Source: Streptantibioticus ferralitis (GTDB lineage Bacteria; Actinomycetota; Actinomycetes; Streptomycetales; Streptomycetaceae). From it: a DNA stretch of 64,000 nt. A program made the translations under genes and the position numbers. This document shows positions 50,308-59,700 of this stretch, piece by piece (the first letter of the stretch is position 1; each line of letters starts with the position of its first letter). The stretch spans positions 62,001 to 126,000 of the forward strand of contig NZ_JARHTQ010000015.1 in the NCBI RefSeq assembly GCF_029223525.1, given 5' to 3'. Below the pieces are notes generated by a model. That model had not been told where the DNA came from and made no database searches. It worked only from the letters and a program-made list of their open reading frames with translations.

Positions 50308-50949
50308 GTGACCCGTAGCACGCTGCCCATCGCCGTCGCTCTGTCCACGGCTGCGGCTCTGCTTCTCAGCGCTTGCGGCGGAGGCTCACCATCCAAGCCG
50401 TCCGGCAAGATCGCGGGTGCACAAAGCAACTCGCCTACTGCAGCCTCCCCGTCATCAGCCGCTCCAAAGGGAGCACCTGAGATCAAGCTTCCGTCCGACG
50501 TGAAGGTCGAGATCGAAGACCCCAGCGGGGATCCGGCTACGGCTGAGCCATCAGCAGACCTCCAGTATGCGATCCGCGCTCTCCGTGAAGGCTACGCACA
50601 AGGCAACGGCCAGGTGCCCTCGATGCTCTACGCGTATGGCCCTGATGCCGGTATCTACTGGTCCCAGCTGATCAAGAAGTTCAGGGACCAGGACAAGACC
50701 ATCACCGGCACCTACCGCTACTACAGCATGAAGGTCAAGCTGACCAGCGGCTCGACAGCAGCCGGAAGTTACTGCGAAGACCAACGTCAGGCCTTTGCGA
50801 AAGACATCAAGACGGGGAAGGTCTACAAGACAACGCCCAGCAACGACGACTTCTTCCTCAACACGGTGAAGCTGACGAAGGACCAGGGGGTCTGGAAGGT
50901 CGCCGAAGCCAGCTGGAAGAAGGGGGACAGCTCATGCGTTCGCGGTTGA
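50308..50949 (+). CDS. Tad-associated lipoprotein, locus 2
   Basis: Predicted 213 aa from the GTG at 50308, with GGGGGAG upstream. Lipobox 'LLLSAC', a Ser/Pro/Ala linker, then an alpha/beta domain ('YGPDAGIYWSQLIKKFRDQD', 'YRYYSMKVKLTSGSTAAGSY'). Counterpart of 32240-32830 but on the opposite strand to its Tad core. Overlaps the secreted-protein gene by 16 bases. Confidence 0.78.
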   Translation: MTRSTLPIAVALSTAAALLLSACGGGSPSKPSGKIAGAQSNSPTAASPSSAAPKGAPEIKLPSDVKVEIEDPSGDPATAEPSADLQYAIRALREGYAQGNGQVPSMLYAYGPDAGIYWSQLIKKFRDQDKTITGTYRYYSMKVKLTSGSTAAGSYCEDQRQAFAKDIKTGKVYKTTPSNDDFFLNTVKLTKDQGVWKVAEASWKKGDSSCVRG

Positions 50950-51962
50950 TACGACACGGCGCCAAGACGCTCGTCATAGGCGTTGCGTGCCTATGTGTCT
51001 TCGTCGCACCAGGCACCGCTAACGCGGGAGATGGGGGGAACGGCAACGGAAGTTCGGGGAGCAGCAGCCCGAGCGGCAATACCCAGTCACCATCGACAAT
51101 CTCGGCGACGGCCCAATCCCAGGTGAAGGTCTCCAGCAATTACAAAGGTCCCGGCTCGCCAGTGGCTCCGTCAGATACATCCTGGTCACCGCCGCCTTGC
51201 TGGTACGAGCCGCGGTACACCCCGACACAGTACCAGGACTACTACAGAAACTCACTAAAAGGATGGGATACGGGAAAGCAGTTCATCTGGCCCGAGTACC
51301 AGAAGCTTGAGCAGGAGAAGTACAACCAAGGCAAGGACGGCCTGTGGTGGGAGCTCGTGTACAACGAGAACATTCCTCCCGAGAAAGCGCTAGGTAACTG
51401 CAGCGTCAGCGACCCGTTCGCCTGGGTTCCGAAGGGTGACCCCAGCCCTCCAGCCGGTGTCCTGACTCCCGAGGAACTGTCCAAGATTGCGTACTCTGCC
51501 ACCAAGTTGCCTTCACCGCCCGTGCAGTTGAGTCCAACTGCCGACAAGCAAGTGGTGAACCTTCCGACCTACGTGAAGTTCACCGCCCCACTGGATCGAG
51601 TCTGGGTAACAGCATCGCTAGACGCCCAGGGCGTCAGCATCGCAGCAACGACTGTGGCAACACCTGTCGCTTTGAAGATCGACGCCGGCACAACGGACGC
51701 TGACCCCCAGACCTGCGCATACGACCTGGAGAAGTCGTCCGGGGGCTACCAGGTGGACTCTTCCCAGGCCCCGTGCAACATCACCTACCGCAAGTCCTCG
51801 GGATCAAGCACATACCCGCTCAAGGCCCAGATCACCTGGAAGGTCACCTGGACCGCTTCCGCGAACCCGGACGGCCCGGCGCAGCAGCCTCCCCTCCCCG
51901 ATGGGTTGTCCACATATCAGCAGGACGTCACCGTCAAGGAGATCCAAACGGTCGTTCGATAA
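50934..51962 (+). CDS. Secreted protein, Tad locus 2
   Basis: Predicted 342 aa with a signal peptide ('LVIGVACLCVFVAPGTANAG') and a short Gly/Ser linker in place of the polyglycine run of locus 1. The C-terminal domain ('VVNLPTYVKFTAPLDRVWVT', 'YPLKAQITWKVTWTASANPD') is similar to 31182-32252. Surface accessory of the pilus is inferred from conserved linkage. Confidence 0.78.
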   Translation: MRSRLIRHGAKTLVIGVACLCVFVAPGTANAGDGGNGNGSSGSSSPSGNTQSPSTISATAQSQVKVSSNYKGPGSPVAPSDTSWSPPPCWYEPRYTPTQYQDYYRNSLKGWDTGKQFIWPEYQKLEQEKYNQGKDGLWWELVYNENIPPEKALGNCSVSDPFAWVPKGDPSPPAGVLTPEELSKIAYSATKLPSPPVQLSPTADKQVVNLPTYVKFTAPLDRVWVTASLDAQGVSIAATTVATPVALKIDAGTTDADPQTCAYDLEKSSGGYQVDSSQAPCNITYRKSSGSSTYPLKAQITWKVTWTASANPDGPAQQPPLPDGLSTYQQDVTVKEIQTVVR

Positions 51963-51984
51963 GGATTGCATCACTTTTGACTGA

Positions 51985-52015
51985 GCCCCCGATCCCGTTG
52001 ACCAGAATCGGGGGC
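51985..52015 (+). terminator. Terminator after the secreted-protein gene
   Basis: GCCCCCGAT with ATCGGGGGC, 13-base loop, 22 bases after the stop. Confidence 0.65.
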
Positions 52016-52094
52016 CCGTCGCCCGCTCTGCAACCTCGCTCAACGCTCTTTCACAACAACGGCGAGCAGAGTCGTCCACTCCGCGAAGCGGTGA

Positions 52095-52376
52095 CTAGCT
52101 ATGCCCGTGATACTTACTATCCAGGTTCGCCTGGTCCTTCTGCGCCTTCGCAATCAACTTCTGTTCCTCGTCAGGGAACGAGTCGAAAAGTCGACTCAAC
52201 GAGCCCATGCGGCCGTTAAAATCAGTAGCCCACTTATCGGCAGCCGATCCAACCCAAGTCTTGGTCATGAGCTGGTTGACTTTTTTAAGCGCATCTCTAA
52301 TATTACCGACCGCGGTCTCGATCGCCGCCATATCACTTCGACACTGAGTGTCGAGCCGATCTTCGGTTGGTATCAA
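52095..52376 (-). CDS. WXG100-family protein
   Basis: Predicted 93 aa from the TTG at 52376, chosen because GGGGGA lies six bases upstream and the resulting length and motif position fit the family. 'TWVGSAADKWATDFNGRM' supplies Trp-Val-Gly at the turn (residues 41-43) between two amphipathic helices. WXG100 proteins are substrates or co-substrates of type VII secretion. It is divergent from the 57-aa membrane microprotein. Confidence 0.75.
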   Translation of the reverse strand: MIPTEDRLDTQCRSDMAAIETAVGNIRDALKKVNQLMTKTWVGSAADKWATDFNGRMGSLSRLFDSFPDEEQKLIAKAQKDQANLDSKYHGHS

Positions 52377-52522
52377 CGTAATCCCCCAAATGTCTACGGA
52401 ACCGCCTCGGTAGGCAACTTGACCGCAACGCCCCGGGTCGCGCCACACGAGGGCGGGATGGAACCACCCAGGGTGCCAGTGACATCATCATGTATACATC
52501 GGCGTTGGGCCGCAGGAGCGGG

Positions 52523-52696
52523 GTGAGCCACATGCACGGCGGGGATGACGGAGGCAGTCATCATCATCACTACAGCGACAGCTCCGACACCGGGAGCGGC
52601 GGAGACGACGGCCGCGGAGATAACTCCGACATGTGGGTATTCCTTGCTACCACAGTAACCGCCGTCGTCGCATTTGTCCTAGTATTTTACCATTGA
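52523..52696 (+). CDS. His/Asp/Gly-rich single-pass microprotein
   Basis: Predicted 57 aa from the GTG at 52523 with AGGAG upstream. The first 36 residues are His/Asp/Gly/Ser-rich ('GGSHHHHYSDSSDTGSGGDD'), followed by one C-terminal membrane helix ('VFLATTVTAVVAFVLVF'). It may bind metal or act as a small anchor. Divergent from the WXG100 gene. Confidence 0.5.
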   Translation: MSHMHGGDDGGSHHHHYSDSSDTGSGGDDGRGDNSDMWVFLATTVTAVVAFVLVFYH

Positions 52697-53002
52697 ACGT
52701 CTACGCGCGGACCGCCGGAGGTCGCGCCAGGCTTCGACGCTGGACCACCAGACGCACCACTCCACCACCGGCAGCTACATCCCCTTCCGGCTAGGGGCCC
52801 GACCGAGGAGTCGGCCAGCCATGTGCGACGGGGATGCCGCGACTAGGCGACAACTATCGCCGCGAGGGCCAACTCGGCTGCCTGGACTGGATGATCCGCG
52901 TGCAACGAGCGCGGGCAGAGATCCCCCTTGCTAGCGTAAGTCGATCGCTGGCTGCGGCAGCGGGTGACAAGCTGACTGTCCGTTGACACTCATGGGGGGA
53001 AA
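52697..53002. other. Intergenic gap
   Basis: No gene supported; it presumably contains the promoter of the 686-aa gene. No repeats seen. Confidence 0.45.
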
Positions 53003-55063
53003 ATGGCCGACTTTGCCGGAGTGGATCCACATCGCGTACGACTCTTGGCGAATGCGTTGAAAGATCTCGCGGAGGCCTTGAACAAGAACGGCGCCACCAT
53101 TCGCAGTAATTTCTCCGAGTGGGGTGGCTCGCTCAACCTCGGCCAACTCGCCAGCCAGTCAGCCCAAGTCGGCGATGACGCCCGCGATATGTCCTTGCGG
53201 GCGGACGAAGCTCAGAACCTACTGAGTCAGTCGCAGGGGGTCGTTCTGTGCACCCCCAGCGGAGACTGGGTCTCCATTCCGTGGAACGTCAAGGACATCG
53301 ACACTACGAAGGAGGCTCAGCAGGAGGCCGCCACCCTCAAGAAGGCATTGGACAACCCGAAGGATCCCAAGTCCCGCAACACGATTACCGAGATTGCGCA
53401 GTCCCTGTCCGACCACCAGGGCGATTCGGCCTACATGACCGCGTTCTTGCTCTCTGGCGGCCTCACCGACGCGGCAAAGGTGGCGACAGCCCTCCACGAC
53501 GAAGACGGCACACACGACGGGGTCGTCCTAAGTAAGGACTCCGAAAGGATCCTAGGCCAGTTCGGGCAAGCCACCCAGATCATGAGTGGCCTCGCGGTCA
53601 AGGGCAACTACCCTCATCCGGCGCCTGATTACCTTGCGGCACTCACCAGCCCGCCTGGTGGCGACATGTGGTCCGTTGGCATGCTCTTCAAATACGGGCC
53701 CGGGGGCGACCAGTGGGACCCGAAGGTGCTGTCGGACGTCGGCGGCGCGATGTTGGACTGGCGTGCCCGGCAGAAGGCCATGCGCCCAAGCTACTCGTCG
53801 CCGGACTTCCCCTATTCGGCTGGCGGCTACGTCGGCAAGGACGACGGTGGCTGGTATCACTCTCTCGGACTTGATCCCGACTACCTCACGCACGGTGCCG
53901 ACGAAAACGACAGGATCGCCGCGGGGATCCGCGCCAACGACCCAGCGCTCGCAGTCATCTCGCGTCTTGGGGAGAACGCCCAAGCGTCCCGTGACCTGCT
54001 CGGCAACGACGACGACGCCAGCAAGCGCTTCGCCAAGGAGTTGGTCGACTTTAAGTGGCAGACACCAGGCGAAACAACGCAGGATGACTCGGATGCCGTC
54101 CGCCGCGTCCTCACTCTAGCTGCCACCGACCGGAGCGCCGCCAACCGAGACCAGTCGGGGCTGGCCGCCGCCAACATCCTTGCCGCCGCTGCGCAGCAGA
54201 AGGATGTCTTTGATGGACGCAATGGCTTCGAGAAGGACGAGTACAAAACGTACCCGAAGGGCACTGCCATAGCCTTGGCCGGTATCACCGCCACTTGGGC
54301 TGACGACCTAGGCGGCACCAGCGCGTCGGCGACCGGCGGCTTGCCTTCCTACGACTCCAATGACCACGATCTTGTCTCGAAAGATTCCGACGTGGTCAAG
54401 GTGATGCAGCTGTTCGCTAAAGATGACACGGATGCTGCAGTCATGTTCGACACGACGCTGCATCAGCAGGTCTCAGATGCGCTCAGCAATTCTTCTCCCT
54501 CCGAGCAGCTCACAAGGCTGGGGAACGCGGCGGGGCTGTTCACCAAGGCGAAGGTAGGAATCAGCTACACCCAGGCGCAGCAAGTTGATGAAGATCACAA
54601 GTTCAACCTGGCCCTTCTAAACACCGCCGGAAGCCTGTTCGGCTATATCCCCGGGCCGAAAGCAGCGAATGGGGAGACGCTCACAGGCATGGCGAAGGTC
54701 GTCGAGAAAGGTCTCAAGTACTCTCAAAATCTTGTCACCATGGGTAGATCGATTGTTGCCCCCAACACGGATCCTTTCTCAACGAACAACGCCGCCAAGC
54801 AGGAGGCACTCAACCAGGCACAAGCAAGGGACCAGTTCAAGACCTTCGCTCCGTCGATCGCGCAAGGGCTGATCCGTTCCGGCAAGATCCCGCCCCCGGC
54901 GGACCGGTCCTGGTACGACCCGACAACCGGAACCGTCTCCGTGGACCCCCGTAACCATAGCGACTTCGACGGCTGGTGGAACACAGTGAACGAAAAGCAG
55001 CAATATATTGCCAGCTTCCAGGGCGGCTTCGATAATTCCGAAGGGTCAGTCGATGGTAAGTGA
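53003..55063 (+). CDS. Large WXG-like type VII-associated protein
   Basis: Predicted 686 aa; GGGGGGA before the ATG. The N-terminal 80 residues form a WXG100-like helical hairpin ('VRLLANALKDLAEALNKNGA', 'NFSEWGGSLN'). A long Asp/Ala-rich helical body without membrane segments or known catalytic motifs follows. This resembles the DUF6571-like large proteins encoded beside WXG100 genes in actinomycetes (recollection, unverified). Likely a secreted substrate. It overlaps the downstream lipoprotein gene by 11 bases, so they are co-expressed. Confidence 0.65.
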   Translation: MADFAGVDPHRVRLLANALKDLAEALNKNGATIRSNFSEWGGSLNLGQLASQSAQVGDDARDMSLRADEAQNLLSQSQGVVLCTPSGDWVSIPWNVKDIDTTKEAQQEAATLKKALDNPKDPKSRNTITEIAQSLSDHQGDSAYMTAFLLSGGLTDAAKVATALHDEDGTHDGVVLSKDSERILGQFGQATQIMSGLAVKGNYPHPAPDYLAALTSPPGGDMWSVGMLFKYGPGGDQWDPKVLSDVGGAMLDWRARQKAMRPSYSSPDFPYSAGGYVGKDDGGWYHSLGLDPDYLTHGADENDRIAAGIRANDPALAVISRLGENAQASRDLLGNDDDASKRFAKELVDFKWQTPGETTQDDSDAVRRVLTLAATDRSAANRDQSGLAAANILAAAAQQKDVFDGRNGFEKDEYKTYPKGTAIALAGITATWADDLGGTSASATGGLPSYDSNDHDLVSKDSDVVKVMQLFAKDDTDAAVMFDTTLHQQVSDALSNSSPSEQLTRLGNAAGLFTKAKVGISYTQAQQVDEDHKFNLALLNTAGSLFGYIPGPKAANGETLTGMAKVVEKGLKYSQNLVTMGRSIVAPNTDPFSTNNAAKQEALNQAQARDQFKTFAPSIAQGLIRSGKIPPPADRSWYDPTTGTVSVDPRNHSDFDGWWNTVNEKQQYIASFQGGFDNSEGSVDGK

Positions 55064-56135
55064 TCGAATCCGCTGGACGCCTCTGGTGCGAACCGCAGTC
55101 TTCTGCGCCGGCGCCCTGGTGCTGACGCTCAGCGCCTGCTCAGGCAGTCCCGTGAAGAGGAACGAGCCGGCGGGGATCCCCACTCCAAAGCCAGGTCGAG
55201 CCGTCGCCTTTAACCTCACTGCGGAGCACCACGCCGAGCAAGTCGCCAACCCCTTCGGGCAGCTCACCGCCGATCGCTCTGGGAACATCTACATGGCGGC
55301 GAACACTACTGTGGACGGCATAGCCAACATCGCTGGTGACATCGTTCGTCTGTCGCCAGATGGCGCGGCAACCTCATTCGCAGTGCCAGGCCTCTCAGAC
55401 CCGTCGAGCTCTTTTCCGGTCGCTGGAATGACAACGACCCCCGACGGTGACCTCCTGATCGGCAGAGACAAAAACATCTATCGTCTTTCCTCCAACGGCA
55501 GGGTCAAAGCAGTCATCGAGACCGACGTACCCCATCCCAATCCGCTCGGAGTCCGCGCTGACGGTTCGATAGTCGTTGCGCATGAGGGCAGCCTCTGGTC
55601 AGTCGCGAACGGAAAGACGAGCCTGCTTTACAAGGGAGACCCGGACGAAGCACGTGGTATCGCAACGGATCGCGGTGCTATTCGAGGCGTTGCCGACTCC
55701 TCGGGGACGGTCTACGCCGCAGTCGGCCGATATCTACCGGACGTCGTCGTCATCCCACAGGGTCAGGGCCCACACCGATGGGGCCTAAGTGGGAACGTGC
55801 CGGGAACGTCAGTGGGTCTGTCCTCTCTCACGCCGGTGAGCTTGGCACAATCACAGGACGGCGGCGTCTATGTCCTGGCCGCAAGCGACTTCACGACTGG
55901 GCACAGCACTGGCTATGTCCTTCACGTAAGAGATGGGAAGGTGCAGTTGCTGCTGAAGGCGGCGTTCACCGGGGTGAGCGACTCATGTAGTCCGGGACAG
56001 GAGTACTCACTGGACCACATTCCCTGTGCCCTTCCGTGGTACGTCGTTCAGAGCGGCAGTCGTGTACTGCTCCTCGGGGGACACCACGGGCACCTCGGCT
56101 CGGTTCCTCTCGCCATCAGCTCGGAAAGTCAGTAG
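55053..56135 (+). CDS. Lipoprotein with beta-propeller-like repeats
   Basis: Predicted 360 aa from the ATG at 55053 with GAAGG upstream. Lipobox 'LTLSAC'. It then shows repeated blade-like motifs such as 'GQLTADRSGNIYMAANTTVD', 'GMTTTPDGDLLIGRDKNIYR' and 'LAQSQDGGVYVLAAS', typical of NHL/SMP-30-type propellers. Probably an extracellular binding protein accompanying the type VII-like substrate gene. Confidence 0.75.
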   Translation: MVSDRIRWTPLVRTAVFCAGALVLTLSACSGSPVKRNEPAGIPTPKPGRAVAFNLTAEHHAEQVANPFGQLTADRSGNIYMAANTTVDGIANIAGDIVRLSPDGAATSFAVPGLSDPSSSFPVAGMTTTPDGDLLIGRDKNIYRLSSNGRVKAVIETDVPHPNPLGVRADGSIVVAHEGSLWSVANGKTSLLYKGDPDEARGIATDRGAIRGVADSSGTVYAAVGRYLPDVVVIPQGQGPHRWGLSGNVPGTSVGLSSLTPVSLAQSQDGGVYVLAASDFTTGHSTGYVLHVRDGKVQLLLKAAFTGVSDSCSPGQEYSLDHIPCALPWYVVQSGSRVLLLGGHHGHLGSVPLAISSESQ

Positions 56136-56351
56136 CTGCCGGTGGTCGTTGCGTGTGTCCGGTTGGGCGACGCGCCGTTGGGAGTGTGAAGGTCTCGGCA
56201 AGTCAGGTGAAGTGTGCCGGTGAGGGCCAACTGTGCGGCGACAGAGGTGAGTTCTACCGAGTCCCCGAAGCCGTGCATCCCGCTCGGGTCGTAAGGTAGC
56301 GTCCGTACGGCGGGCAAGGTGTCCGTCGCTTCGTCATACGGGGAGGGCTTC

Positions 56352-56636
56352 ATGAGTGGCAACATGGTTGGTGCCGATCTCGACCGGCTGCAGAAGATGG
56401 TCAACGATTTCCTCACGCACCGGGGTGACCTTGACCGTATCTTCAAGGCGCTGGACACCATGTCAGCGAACAGCCACGAATACTGGAGTGGGCCGAACGC
56501 CGAGAAGTTCCGTAGCGAGTGGAACGGTCTGAGGAGCCACTTCCAGAACATCGTCAACCTGGTGGACAGCGCGCACAAGGCAACGAAGACCCAGCACGCG
56601 AACATCTCTGCTGCCGTGGGTGCCGGCGGCCACTGA
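56352..56636 (+). CDS. WXG100-family protein
   Basis: Predicted 94 aa with GGGGAGGG upstream. A helical hairpin with Trp-Ser-Gly at residues 45-47 ('SHEYWSGPNAEKFRSEWNGL'). Canonical length. Likely a substrate or partner of the convergent FtsK/EssC-like ATPase. Confidence 0.88.
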   Translation: MSGNMVGADLDRLQKMVNDFLTHRGDLDRIFKALDTMSANSHEYWSGPNAEKFRSEWNGLRSHFQNIVNLVDSAHKATKTQHANISAAVGAGGH

Positions 56637-56660
56637 GCCACCCGGGTCCTGACACCAGTG

Positions 56661-56706
56661 CGGTCGGCGCGGTCCGCCATCAGGCGGACCGCGCCGACCG
56701 TTTGTT
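56661..56706. terminator. Strong rho-independent terminator
   Basis: A perfect 18-bp GC-rich stem (CGGTCGGCGCGGTCCGCC and complement) with an ATCA tetraloop, followed by TTTGTTTT. It lies between convergent genes and ends the WXG100 transcript on the plus strand. Confidence 0.88.
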
Positions 56707-56721
56707 TTCATCCCACTGCCG

Positions 56722-59700
56722 TCACCAACGGTCGACGACAGCCTGCAGTGGCATGGCCGCGCCCGCCGAGATCAGGACTCCTCGGCCAGCAGACCCGGCT
56801 GACGCGGTACGTGCCAGGCGCACGCCGAAGAGCTGTTCCCCGGCGTCCGGGGTGGGCGCAAGGAGGAAGCCGTTGCGGCTGCGGCGGGCTTCTACTACGA
56901 ATCCGCGGTACTGAGTGGAAAGGGCTTCGGCGGCTCCCGCCGCGATGACGGCATGGTCGCCATCGAGGCCAGCGCGTATGACTTCTTCCAAGGCCGAGTC
57001 CAACGGTGTGTCGTAGAGGAGTTCCGCGTCGTCCACTACGACCGCGTACCGACCACCATGCGCCTTCGCGATCAGGTCGTTCAGGTCCTGCTGGGTGGCT
57101 TCACTGCTCAGCACGCCGAGGACAGCGGGCTCGCCTTCCAGTTCCTTCAGCGGGGACCGCTTCGGCGTGATGAGGATGACGGGCAAGCCACCGCAGGTCA
57201 GCGAGCGTGTCATGGCGATGAGCGTGGTGGAGCGGCCGGACTTGGGAGGGCCAGCGATGACGAAGCCGGGTCCGGATTCAGATAGGTCGACGCCGTGCGG
57301 TGCGAGTTCGTCGCCTCCGACTCCGACAAGTGCCCACAGGTTGGAGGGGCGCTGGAATTCCGGGTCGAGTGCGAGGGCTTCGCTGGCCGTGGCGCGGGGC
57401 GGGAGCGCGTCCACGCGCATCGGCCGGAGCCGACGCGAAGGCCGGGGGTACAGGTCCCTCGCTTCCTTGGCGATCTGCTGGACTGTACTGACCTGGGCTT
57501 TGCCCGCGGGGTCCGGGTCGAGCAGTGCGATCTGGCACTCCTGCACGCCGTCGTCGGTGAGCCTAAGGGCTCGTCCCTGTGGCATGTCCTTGGGGATGGC
57601 CCGCTGGTTGATACCTGCTATCCCGTAGTCGTTGGGGTCGGTAAGGCGAAGGATCAGTCGGTCGCCGAAGGAGGAGGTCATGGAGCCGGTCATGCCGCTT
57701 CGGTCAGCGGTCATCACCACGCGCAGTCCCACGGCAGGGCCTTCTCGGAACAGGCGGGTCATGGCGTCGAGGAGCCTGCCATAGTCGTAATTCTCGAAGG
57801 TGGAGACGTAGCCTTCCCAGCCGTCGAGCAGCAGCACCATCCAGGGCAGCCGGTCTTCCCCCTTCTCTGAGGCTCGTTGTTCTGCAACGCTCGATACGCC
57901 GAGGTCGGCGAGGAGTTGCTGGCGACGCGTCACTTCGCCTTGTAGGCGACCGAGCAGCCGTACCAGCCGCTCCGTCTCGTCTCGGGTGACGATGCCTCCG
58001 CAGTGTGGCAGCCGCGTGAGCGGCAGCAGGACGTTGGCGCCGCAATCCACCCCGTAGATGTGTATGTCGGAGGGAGAGGCTGTCATGGCCAGCGATGCGG
58101 CGATCGTCCGCAGAGCGGTGGACCGGCCGGAGCGTGGGCCGCCGATGATCAGCAGGTGTTCGCCGTCGACCAGGTCGAGCGACAACGGGGCACGGGCCTG
58201 ACGGGCTGGCACGTCGACCACCCCGAAGATGGCCGCAGGCACATCCCCGTGTGCAGGCTCCTTCGATTCATAGAGCTCGGCGACGGTAATCTGCTTGGGC
58301 AGCGGCGGCAACCACGGGCTGCGGGGCTTGCCGAAGCCCATCTGCTGGGATCCGGCGCGGATGGCGTCGACCAGGACCGCCAAGTCGGTCTGCATCGTAC
58401 CGTCGTCACCATCGTCCGCGGTCCTGGGCAGAGATCGCCCGACGGAGGGCCAGGGCAAGGGGACGACGCTGGCAGTCGGCTTCGAAGACTGTCCCGGACG
58501 TCGCCCTCCGATGCGCGCAGACTGCACCGCGACCAGCGCCTGTGCTCCGGAACGTACGTACATCCGACCCGGGGTCGACTTCGAGATGGCGCCAGCGTCA
58601 GGCGCATCGATGACGTCCGAGGACTCGCCAGCGTCTGTCACACGCAGCGCGATCCGCAAGTTGGTGTTGGCACGGATGTCCGCACTGACCACACCGGCGG
58701 GGCGCTGAGTGGCGAGGACCAGGTGCACACCGAGCGAGCGACCGCGGCGGGCGATATCCACCAAGCCCTCGACGAAATCAGGGAGTTCAGCGACGAGGGA
58801 AGCGAACTCGTCGATGATCAGGACGAGGCGGGGCATCGGCTCGAGTTCGGGGCGCAGCCGACGGGTGTCGGCATAGTCCTCGATGTCCTTCGCACGCGCC
58901 TCGAAGAGGATTTCCTCGCGGCGCCTGAGTTCTGCGGCGAGCGAGGCGAGAGCGCGCTCGGTGAGGTGAGCGTCGAGGTCGCTGACCATGCCGACGGTGT
59001 GCGGTAGCCGAGCACAGTCCTGGAAGGCGCTGCCGCCTTTGTAGTCGATGAGGACGTAGTTGAGGGCGTCGGGCCGGTTGTGGGCGGCAAGTGAGGTGAT
59101 GATCGTCTGAAGGAGCTCGGACTTTCCCGCTCCGGTGGTTCCGGCGACGAGTGCGTGCGGTCCGTCGCCGTGAACGTCAAGGAAGAAGGTGCCGTCCGCA
59201 CCCACGCCGATGGGGGCACGGGTGGTGGCGCCTCCGGCACGCCACAGCCGTTCGATGTCGGTGCCGGTCGGGTCGGGCATGCCGAGCAGGGTCAGCAGGC
59301 GCGCAGCTGACGGCAAGGCGCTGTCGGCATCGTCGCGGCTCACATCGCGGATCGGAGCGAGTGAGCGTGCGAGAAGGTCGCACCAGGGGCCGGAGACCTG
59401 GTCAGCGAGGACGTCCCCGAGCGCTTCGAGCCCTGCACCGCGCAGGTGGAGGCGGTCCGTTGCGCCGGGAGGCCAGCAGATCGCGGCCTGGCACTCCTCA
59501 GGCAGAAGGCGTTCGTCCTCGTCGATGCAGAGCGCGAAAATCCCGTGCAGCGGGCCTTCCTGGAGGAGCTGCGGAACGCCCGGGGCTCGGCGCAGCAGGC
59601 GCGCCCCGTCGAGGACGACCAGGATGTACGGGTCCGGGCGCAGCCGTGCCGGACCTGCCATCTGGGAGCTGGCGTCCTTGCGACGGTTGAGTTCACCCAG

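Noticed and set aside
58003-59007. 334-codon plus-strand frame inside the secretion ATPase gene
   Set aside because: Antisense to conserved ATPase domains; no motif or start signal.
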